Positions 1-5,101 of a DNA stretch of 5,101 nt are shown here, piece by piece (within the stretch, counting starts at the first letter, position 1; every line of letters starts with the position of its first letter). The notes under the pieces are model-generated. The model worked only from the letters and a program-made list of their open reading frames with translations. It was not told where the DNA came from and did not search any database. This stretch comes from Sphingomonadales bacterium. Lineage in GTDB: Bacteria; Pseudomonadota; Alphaproteobacteria; Sphingomonadales; Sphingomonadaceae. Position numbers and translations under genes: made by a program. The stretch spans positions 1 through 5,101 of the forward strand of contig JAFKLV010000179.1 of NCBI GenBank assembly GCA_017304125.1, written 5' to 3'.

Positions 1-1327
1 CCGACAGGCTGGAGCGCTGCAGCGGCCCCGCCAGCCCGGCCGACATGCGCTGCCCGAGCCGCATCGCCAGCCCCCCGCCCGCCGCGCGCGCCAGATCCAG
101 ATCGCTCGCCAGCGCGGGCAGCGGCGGCGGGCTTGAGATGCTGCCGCCGAGCGCGGTCCACAGCGCCTGCGCCATCATCGCCCGGCCGCGGGCATCGACC
201 CCGACCCAATTGCCGTGGAGCGCGATTTCCACGCCGCGCTCGGCGCGAAACTCCGGGTTGGCGCGCCAGCCGACATCGGCGAGCTGGCAGGCCGAATGGC
301 GCAGCCGCGCATCGTCCGCCGATTCGCCGACGAACAACGGCGCGATCCAGTCGTGGAGCAGATCGCCATGTTCGGGAAAGCGCCCCGCGCGGCGCGCCTC
401 GTCGCGCGTCGCGACCACCAAGGGATCCTGCGCCCGCGTCCGCTCGTCGAGCGCCTGATAGAGCAGCCCTTCGCGCAAGCCATAGGCCGACACGATCGTG
501 CCCCTGGCCTTAAGATGCTTGATCAGCGACGCGAGCAGCGCCGCCGCGTCGCCCAGCGTCGGGATACGCCCGGTCGACAGCCCCGGCACCGCCTTCAGCC
601 GCCCCTTGGCGACATGCGAGATCGTCCGCCCGAGCCGCGCCACCGTCTCGCCCGACATGGCATATTCGTGGATGATCGGCAGCGGATAATGCGTCCGGTC
701 CATATCGAGCCGCGCCAGCGCACGCCACGATCCGCCGACCAGATAGAGCGGCAATCCCTTGCCCGCTCCGCCCCAGCCCGCCTCGCGCAGCAGCCGCCCG
801 ACGCGCCGGTCGAGCCCGCCCTTGCCGCGCAGCGCCGCGATCCGCAGCACCCCGAGCGGGAAAGAGGCGTGCTGGCGCACCTTGCCGTTCTTGACCCGCA
901 CCAGTTCGAGGCTGCCCCCGCCGAGATCGCCGACGATGCCATCGGCCCGGGGAATCGCCGAGAGCACGCCAAAGCCCGCCCCGCGCGCCTCTTCCGCGCC
1001 GGACAGCAATTCGACCGTCAGCCCCGCCGCCTCGGCCAGCGCGAGCAATTCCTGCCCATTGGCGGCATCGCGCGCCGCCGCGGTGGCGACGGTGCGCACC
1101 GTGTCGCAGCGCAATTCGCGCACCAGCGCCGCGAAACGACCGAGCGCCGCCTCCGCCGCGGCCATCGCCTCGGCGTCGATCGCCCCGGTCTGCGCAAGGC
1201 TGCGCCCCAGCCCCGCAAGCACCTTTTCGTTGAACAGGATCGCCGGCAGTCGCGCCGGCCCCTGATAGACCACCAGACGGATCGAGTTCGAACCGATATC
1301 GATGATCGCCGTGCGCGGCGCCGCCAT
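1..1327 (-). CDS. ppx: Ppx/GppA family exopolyphosphatase, C-terminus missing (partial)
   Basis: About 442 residues are visible from the ATG at 1327; the stop lies beyond position 1. With E. coli Ppx at 513 residues, several tens of residues are probably cut off. The family removes terminal phosphates from polyphosphate and/or converts pppGpp to ppGpp in the cytoplasm; sequence alone does not separate these. The ASKHA-type ATPase-like fold is shown by phosphate loop 1 (AIIDIGSNSIRLVVY, 7-21), TVATAAARDAANG (79-91), SGAEEAR (109-115) holding the probable catalytic glutamate, phosphate loop 2 (GDLGGGSLELV, 133-143), the LVGGSWRALARL loop (196-207) and SAYGLREGLLY (280-290). The C-terminal helical, HD-like domain begins near 315 and keeps RLRHSACQLADVGWR (341-355), but the following HP(D/E)YR-type motif reads NPEFR (N357) and a DH-type motif reads VDARGR (A379). 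It is coupled to ppk1 by TGATG and has the best ribosome-binding site of the window, so it is co-expressed with its antagonist kinase. Confidence 0.95.
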   Translation of the reverse strand, partial: MAAPRTAIIDIGSNSIRLVVYQGPARLPAILFNEKVLAGLGRSLAQTGAIDAEAMAAAEAALGRFAALVRELRCDTVRTVATAAARDAANGQELLALAEAAGLTVELLSGAEEARGAGFGVLSAIPRADGIVGDLGGGSLELVRVKNGKVRQHASFPLGVLRIAALRGKGGLDRRVGRLLREAGWGGAGKGLPLYLVGGSWRALARLDMDRTHYPLPIIHEYAMSGETVARLGRTISHVAKGRLKAVPGLSTGRIPTLGDAAALLASLIKHLKARGTIVSAYGLREGLLYQALDERTRAQDPLVVATRDEARRAGRFPEHGDLLHDWIAPLFVGESADDARLRHSACQLADVGWRANPEFRAERGVEIALHGNWVGVDARGRAMMAQALWTALGGSISSPPPLPALASDLDLARAAGGGLAMRLGQRMSAGLAGPLQRSSLS

Positions 1328-1329
1328 CA
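1325..1329 (-). other. ppk1 stop / ppx start overlap (TGATG)
   Basis: The ppk1 TGA and the ppx ATG share a single A at 1327. This arrangement normally permits reinitiation by a ribosome that has just terminated, and together with the strong upstream Shine-Dalgarno it suggests that Ppx translation is both coupled and independently supported. Confidence 0.9.
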
Positions 1330-3516
1330 ATCTTCCTTCAATTCCTGCCGACGCAACGACAGGGTCGGCACCTCGCCCCCCTCCGCCAGCGCCGCGCCGC
1401 GGCCGGAAAGCGAGGGATTGGTCATGAAATAACGGTGCAGGTTAAACGGCTTATCGCCCGGCTTGATCCGCGTGTAGCTGCCGTCGGATTCCAGCTCCCA
1501 ACTCTGCTCGTCATCGATCAGATTGGCCAGCATCACCTGATCGAGCACCTGTGCGTGGACCGTCTCATTCTCCAGCGGCAGCATATATTCGACCCGGCGA
1601 TCGAAATTGCGCGGCATCCAGTCCGCCGACGAGATCAGCACATGCGCCCCGTCGTTGGGCAAGGCCGCGCCATTGCCGAAACAGGCGATGCGGCTGTGCT
1701 CCAGAAAGCGCCCGACGACCGATTTGACGCGGATATTGTCCGACATCCCCGGCACCTTCGGCCGGAGGCAGCAGATGCCGCGGATAACGAGATCGATCTC
1801 CACCCCCGCGCCGCTCGCCTCGTAGAGCTTCTCGATGATCGCCGGATCGACCACCGAATTCATCTTGGCCCAGATCGTCGCGGGGCGCCCGGCGCGGGCA
1901 TTCGCGATCTCCGCGTCGATCAGCTCGATCAGCCGCTCGCGCAGATAGCGCGGCGAGATGACGACCAATTCCATCCCCTCCGGCTCGACATAGCCGGTGA
2001 TGTAATTGAACACCCGCGAGGCATCGCGCCCGATCCGCGGATCGGCGGTGAAGAAGCTCAGATCGGTGTAAATCCGCGCGGTGATCGGGTGATAATTGCC
2101 CGTGCCGAAATGGCAGTAGGTGCGGAACTGGCCTGCCTCGCGTCGCACGACCATCGAAATCTTGGCGTGGGTCTTCCAGTCGATGAAGCCATAGACCACC
2201 TGCACGCCGGCGCGCTCCAGCGCGCTGGCCCATAGCAGGTTCTGCTCCTCGTCGAACCGCGCCTTGAGCTCGACCACCGCGGTAACCGATTTGCCCGCCT
2301 CGGCCGCCGCGATCAGCGCGTTGATCACCGCCGATTGCTTGCCGGCGCGGTAAAGCGTCTGCTTGATCGCCACCACATCCGGGTCCGCCGCCGCCTGCTT
2401 GAGGAAAGCGAGCACCACGTCGAACGTCTCATACGGGTGGTGGACGACGATATCCTTGGCGCGGATCGCGGCGAAGCAATCGCCGTCGAATTCGCGGATC
2501 CGCTCGGGGAAGCGCGGGGTGAACGGCGGGAATTTGAGGTCCGGCCGATCCTCGTCATACAGCTGATCGAGATCGCCGATGCCGAGGAACGAGCCGCTCT
2601 CTGTGATCAGCGCCCCTTCATCGCCCAGTTCGTCGCGCAGCACCGTTTCCAGCGCCGCGGGCATGCCGGTTTCCAGCTCGAGCCGGATCACCCGCCCGCG
2701 CCGGCGGCGTTTGATCGCATTGGCGAAATAGCGGACGAGATCCTCGGCCTCTTCCTCGATCTCGATATCGCTGTCGCGCAGCACGCGGAATTCGGCCGCA
2801 CCGAGCACGCGATAGCCGGGGAACAGCACCGGCGAGAAACGCTTCACGATCGATTCGATCGCGACATAGCGCGCAACGTCGCCCGGCAGCCGGACGAAGC
2901 GCCGCATCGCCGCTGGCAGCATCACCAGCTCGCGGATCGGCTCCTGATCCGACAGGCGGACGAGATCGAACATCACCGCCAGCCCCTTGTTGGGCATGAA
3001 CGGGAACGGGTGCGCCGGATCGAGCGCCTGCGGGGTCAGCACCGGAAGCAATTGTTCGCGGAAATGGGTTTCGAGCCAGCCGATCTCCTCGATCGACAGC
3101 GCCGCATCGACCTTGCTCGATCCGAGCACCTGAATTCCCGAATCGGCGAGCGCGTGGCGGATATCGCGCCACACATTCTCCTGATCCATCAGTAACTTGT
3201 CAGCAGTTTCTGTGATCGCGACGAGCTGTTGCGTGGGGGTCAACCCGTCGGCCGAGCGCGCCTCCACCTCCAGTAATTGCTGCCCCTTCAGCCCGGCGAC
3301 GCGGACCATGAAGAATTCGTCGAGGTTGGAGCCAGAGATCGACAGGAAGCGCAGCCGTTCGAGCAACGGATGCGCCGGGTTGCACGCTTCCTCCAGCACG
3401 CGGCGGTTGAACGCCAGCCACGACAGTTCGCGGTTGAAATAGCGATCGGTCGACTGGCTCTCGAACGGATCGTCATCGGCCTTGATGCTGGCGGCGATAT
3501 GCGCGGGGCGGGTCAT
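1327..3516 (-). CDS. ppk1: Polyphosphate kinase 1
   Basis: This complete 729-residue protein reversibly transfers the terminal phosphate of ATP to polyphosphate. Some databases call the family RNA degradosome polyphosphate kinase. The N-terminal domain opens with YFNRELSWLAFNRRVLEEA (26-44) and SGSNLDEFFMVRVAG (61-75), in which N64 corresponds to the ATP-contacting asparagine of E. coli. The head domain follows to about 320, with HPFPFMPNKGLAVMF (169-183) and a basic KRRRRGRVIRLE (269-280). The catalytic C1 domain carries TLYRAGK (R390) and ELKARFDEEQN (R420), matching E. coli metal/phosphate-binding R375 and R405. The autophosphorylated histidine is H450 in KTHAK and the second conserved histidine is H469 in HFGTGN; the spacings between these four residues equal those of E. 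coli (30, 30, 19). C2 has ICCLRPKVPG (581-590) and NFDRRVEYMLPL (637-648). All catalytic residues are intact, so it should be active. The residues before KTHAK are D-W, where G-L is common. The ATG lies in an ATGA overlap with hda, with only a weak GGA upstream, suggesting translational coupling. Confidence 0.97.
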   Translation of the reverse strand: MTRPAHIAASIKADDDPFESQSTDRYFNRELSWLAFNRRVLEEACNPAHPLLERLRFLSISGSNLDEFFMVRVAGLKGQQLLEVEARSADGLTPTQQLVAITETADKLLMDQENVWRDIRHALADSGIQVLGSSKVDAALSIEEIGWLETHFREQLLPVLTPQALDPAHPFPFMPNKGLAVMFDLVRLSDQEPIRELVMLPAAMRRFVRLPGDVARYVAIESIVKRFSPVLFPGYRVLGAAEFRVLRDSDIEIEEEAEDLVRYFANAIKRRRRGRVIRLELETGMPAALETVLRDELGDEGALITESGSFLGIGDLDQLYDEDRPDLKFPPFTPRFPERIREFDGDCFAAIRAKDIVVHHPYETFDVVLAFLKQAAADPDVVAIKQTLYRAGKQSAVINALIAAAEAGKSVTAVVELKARFDEEQNLLWASALERAGVQVVYGFIDWKTHAKISMVVRREAGQFRTYCHFGTGNYHPITARIYTDLSFFTADPRIGRDASRVFNYITGYVEPEGMELVVISPRYLRERLIELIDAEIANARAGRPATIWAKMNSVVDPAIIEKLYEASGAGVEIDLVIRGICCLRPKVPGMSDNIRVKSVVGRFLEHSRIACFGNGAALPNDGAHVLISSADWMPRNFDRRVEYMLPLENETVHAQVLDQVMLANLIDDEQSWELESDGSYTRIKPGDKPFNLHRYFMTNPSLSGRGAALAEGGEVPTLSLRRQELKED
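1332..1339 (-). promoter_or_regulatory. Ribosome-binding site of ppx
   Basis: On the minus strand this reads GAAGGAAG, with AAGGA ending 6 bases before the ATG at 1327. It lies inside the last codons of ppk1. It is the only strong Shine-Dalgarno match at any of the three visible starts and supports the chosen ppx start. Confidence 0.75.
3513..3516 (-). other. hda stop / ppk1 start overlap (ATGA)
   Basis: The ppk1 ATG (3516-3514) and the hda TGA (3515-3513) overlap in ATGA. Only a weak GGA element lies about 8 bases upstream, so ppk1 translation is probably coupled to hda translation. The ppk1 frame is -1 relative to hda. Confidence 0.9.
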
Positions 3517-4139
3517 TGTAAGTCCGTCGGCAAGGGGGGGATCAAAGCGGCGGCGGCAAGCGTGGTGCGGGCGAGCGGGATCGACAGTCGCTTGCGGCGC
3601 TCCAGCACCTCCTGATCCAGCGCATCGACCGTTCGTATGACAGCAATATGACTACGCTCGATCCGCGCCACGAGCCAGTCGATCAGATCGGGGCGCGCAT
3701 CGAGCCCGCGGCGGATGAACTGCCGTTCGAGCAAGGCGCGCATCAACTGATCGTCGGGCGCGCCGATTTCCGCGATCGGCGAGGCGGCCAGCCGCGAGCG
3801 CAGATCGGGCAGCCGGATGCGCCATTCGGGCGGCGCGGCATCGGCGACGATCAGCAGCGGGCGGCGGTGCGCCTGCGCTTCGTTCCAGGCGTGGAACAAC
3901 TCGGTCTCGGGGCGTTTTTCGGCATCGTCGATGATCGTCCCGCCGCTCTTGGAGGCGAAGATCCGCGCAATCAGGCTGCGGCCGGATTTGCGCGGCCCGG
4001 TGAGCAAGGCGGTCATCACCGGCCATGCCCCCCAATGCTCCAGCGTGTGCGCGGCACGCGCGTTCGAGGGCGTTACCAAAAACTCCTCGTCGCGCGGATC
4101 GGCGGGCCACTCCAGCGGCAGCGCGATCTGGTTCGTCAT
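3513..4139 (-). CDS. hda: Hda-family DnaA regulatory inactivator (AAA+)
   Basis: This encodes a 208-residue DnaA-related AAA+ protein without the DnaA DNA-binding domain. In the family, Hda bound to the DNA-loaded beta clamp promotes hydrolysis of DnaA-bound ATP (RIDA), preventing re-initiation at the origin; it acts in the cytoplasm at the replication fork. Visible evidence: residues 4-9 read QIALPL, a clamp-binding motif at the extreme N-terminus as in E. coli Hda (QLSLPL), which also fixes the ATG at 4139. A Walker A-like loop GPRKSGRS is at 48-55, a Walker B-like IIDD at 69-72, a sensor I region LLIVAD at 95-100, and LPDLRSRL at 110-117 with the probable arginine finger R116. The lysine of Walker A is arginine (R54); E. 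coli Hda also has GRS there, so this is not decay. The sensor II arginine is not at its usual place (I165). The length is slightly below that of E. coli Hda. Its start overlaps the preceding stop and its stop overlaps the ppk1 start. Function by family is well supported. Confidence 0.9.
   Translation of the reverse strand: MTNQIALPLEWPADPRDEEFLVTPSNARAAHTLEHWGAWPVMTALLTGPRKSGRSLIARIFASKSGGTIIDDAEKRPETELFHAWNEAQAHRRPLLIVADAAPPEWRIRLPDLRSRLAASPIAEIGAPDDQLMRALLERQFIRRGLDARPDLIDWLVARIERSHIAVIRTVDALDQEVLERRKRLSIPLARTTLAAAALIPPLPTDLQ
3534..3540 (-). repeat. Run of seven C in the coding strand near the hda 3' end
   Basis: The coding strand reads ATC CCC CCC TTG, encoding I-P-P-L at hda residues 200-203, five codons before the end of the protein. 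The run is the longest homopolymer I noticed in the window. Such a run is prone to polymerase slippage and sequencing error, and its phase also matches a -1 slippery heptamer (C CCC CCC). Confidence 0.85.
4136..4139 (-). other. DUF2066-like stop / hda start overlap (ATGA)
   Basis: The hda ATG (4139-4137) overlaps the TGA of the upstream gene (4138-4136). The preceding bases encode the Ala-Thr-Asn repeat and contain no purine-rich Shine-Dalgarno sequence, so hda translation is likely to depend on ribosomes finishing the upstream gene. Confidence 0.88.
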
Positions 4140-5101
4140 CCGTTGGTCGCGTTGGTCGCCGCCGCCTCGGGCGTCGACGGTTGAGTGCGGCGGATGCGGA
4201 TCGTGGTGCCCGTGCCGAACACCTGCCAGCCGCGCGCCTGCAGCGCGCTGCGGAAGGCATCGGGCGAATTGACGTAGGTGACGGTCATCACCGAAACCCC
4301 GCCCAGCGCAAGGCTGGAGGTGGCGGCGGTGGAAACCCCCGGCACCGCGCGCATCGCCGCCTCGGTCGCGTTGACCGCACCGGCGCCGGGCGAATCGAAC
4401 TGGACCGAGATCGTCATGCCACCGGCCGACGGCGCCGTGATCGGCAGTGAATCGTCGGGCAGCACTTGTTCTTCGGTCGTCGCGACCGGCGCGACATAGG
4501 AAAGCCCGGTATCGGTGCGCAGCAGCCCGCCGCGCGACGCCGCCTGATAGAGATCGTCGAGCCGCTTCACGCCCGCATCGAGCAATTGCGGCAGCCCGGC
4601 GGCATTGTCGACGCGCAAGGCGAACTGCCCGAACAACTTATTGTCGGGGCCGCCGCGCGCCTGGAAAATCGCCACGATCGGCCCGCCCGGCCATTGCCGC
4701 TGGAGCCGCACCGTCGGGACCAGCACGTTGCTGCCGCCATATTGGTTGAGCACCGATCGCCACCAGCCGCGCCCCGGGCGCTGTGTCTGGCCGTAATTGA
4801 GCAGCAGCGGATCGGGGCCGGTGCCGACCGGGCGGACATAATCGATCGTGCTGTTGCCGGTGCGATAGCGCGCCCAAGCCTCCTGCCACGCGGTGCGCTG
4901 CTCGAACACCGTTGCGGTGCCGCCCGCCCACATCACCGGGATCACCACCATCGGCGCCGAGCGCGAGACGGAATCGCTCACCCCGAGCATCGCGCTGGCC
5001 TTGCCGCGATCGAACAGCACGCCAAGCCGTGCGATATAGCGGTTCGGCCCGATCTGCTCGTTCTCGACGACGATCCCCGAAACGACGGAATCGAGCGCGC
5101 C
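4136..5101 (-). CDS. DUF2066-like protein of unknown function, N-terminus missing (partial)
   Basis: This is an open frame with no stop from the window edge to a TGA at 4138-4136, giving the last 321 residues; the true start lies beyond 5101. A GTG at 5020 could be called as a start, but the frame continues upstream with family-like sequence (IVVENEQIGPNRYIARLGV), so it is an internal valine. The segment reading RYIARLGVLFDRG followed by a hydrophobic APMVVIPVMW resembles the DUF2066 family, whose members sit near purM and hda in gammaproteobacteria. The last 100 residues (about 221-321) hold a beta-alpha-beta pattern (TISVQF, a helix, VSVMTVTY, a helix, TIRIRR) like a ferredoxin-like/HMA-type fold. 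Such proteins are sometimes labelled heavy-metal-associated, but there is no cysteine in the visible part, so metal binding is not supported. The end is a low-complexity Ala/Thr/Asn/Pro tail. The stop overlaps the hda start. A signal peptide is plausible but would lie outside the window. The function is unknown. Confidence 0.75.
   Translation of the reverse strand, partial: GALDSVVSGIVVENEQIGPNRYIARLGVLFDRGKASAMLGVSDSVSRSAPMVVIPVMWAGGTATVFEQRTAWQEAWARYRTGNSTIDYVRPVGTGPDPLLLNYGQTQRPGRGWWRSVLNQYGGSNVLVPTVRLQRQWPGGPIVAIFQARGGPDNKLFGQFALRVDNAAGLPQLLDAGVKRLDDLYQAASRGGLLRTDTGLSYVAPVATTEEQVLPDDSLPITAPSAGGMTISVQFDSPGAGAVNATEAAMRAVPGVSTAATSSLALGGVSVMTVTYVNSPDAFRSALQARGWQVFGTGTTIRIRRTQPSTPEAAATNATNG
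4142..4159 (-). repeat. Two tandem 9-base units encoding Ala-Thr-Asn
   Basis: Two exact copies of GCGACCAAC on the coding strand encode ATN-ATN just before the final glycine of the DUF2066-like protein. The unit is a multiple of three, so copy-number change would keep the frame and the overlap with hda. It lies in a low-complexity, probably unstructured tail. Confidence 0.85.

Noticed and set aside
1056..1095. GC-rich inverted stretches within ppx as possible terminators or small RNAs
   Set aside because: They are made of repeated Ala/Arg codons in coding sequence, with no T-run after them; such pairings are expected by chance at this GC content.
215..1432. A 405-codon plus-strand open frame antisense to ppx
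   Set aside because: Its translation is a low-information Arg/Ala/Pro/Gln-rich sequence with no recognisable motif, typical of antisense frames in GC-rich coding DNA; the minus-strand ppx has clear family motifs throughout.
1435..2235. A 266-codon plus-strand open frame antisense to ppk1
   Set aside because: It covers the catalytic region of ppk1 with the same shadow composition and has no convincing motif or ribosome-binding site.
2845..2856. Scattered GANTC sites (here GATTC in ppk1) as possible CcrM-dependent regulation
   Set aside because: Single GANTC sites occur here and there inside coding DNA with no clustering near a start or promoter, so they are not evidence of regulation.
2335..3195. 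A 286-codon plus-strand open frame antisense to ppk1
   Set aside because: It lies wholly within ppk1 and is rich in Arg, His, Glu and Ile, as expected from the complement of this coding strand; no domain is recognisable.
3648..4184. A 178-codon plus-strand open frame antisense to hda
   Set aside because: It spans the hda/DUF2066-like junction on the opposite strand, with Arg/Gly/Pro-rich shadow composition; hda is supported by its clamp motif and AAA+ motifs.
4136..5020. GTG at 5020 as the start of the DUF2066-like gene
   Set aside because: The frame stays open to the window edge and the upstream residues (RYIARLG and before) look like continuous family sequence, so the gene is truncated by the window and does not start here.

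Overview
The window is GC-rich and reads as an alphaproteobacterial chromosome, most likely a sphingomonad (Sphingomonas or a close relative). This rests on codon choice, the protein sequences, and the gene order DUF2066-like protein, hda, ppk1, ppx. The assignment comes from recognition, not from a database search. No mobile element, RNA gene, CRISPR array or foreign-looking segment is visible.

Layout: all genes are on the minus strand, so transcription runs from position 5101 towards position 1. In that order they are: (1) the C-terminal 321 residues of a DUF2066-like protein of unknown function (5101 to 4136, beginning beyond the window); (2) hda, the small DnaA-like AAA+ regulatory inactivator of DnaA (4139 to 3513); (3) ppk1, polyphosphate kinase (3516 to 1327); (4) ppx, an exopolyphosphatase/pppGpp phosphatase of the Ppx/GppA family (from 1327 to beyond position 1, about 442 residues visible). 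There are no intergenic bases: the first two junctions are 4-base ATGA overlaps and the third is a TGATG in which stop and start share one base. No promoter or terminator is visible, and none would be expected inside such a unit. Its promoter and its end lie outside the window.

Working together: Ppk1 makes polyphosphate from ATP and Ppx degrades it (and may also act on pppGpp), so synthesis and removal of the polymer are co-expressed. Hda, which with the DNA-loaded sliding clamp stimulates ATP hydrolysis by DnaA, is translated just ahead of them, placing replication control and a stress/phosphate-storage polymer in one transcript. The DUF2066-like protein has no assigned role.

No clearly new system is present. 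The points most worth a second look are an in-frame run of seven C at the end of hda that would fuse Hda to Ppk1 after a -1 slip, the divergent nucleotide-site residues of Hda, the cysteine-free ferredoxin-like tail of the DUF2066-like protein, and substitutions in the C-terminal domain of Ppx.
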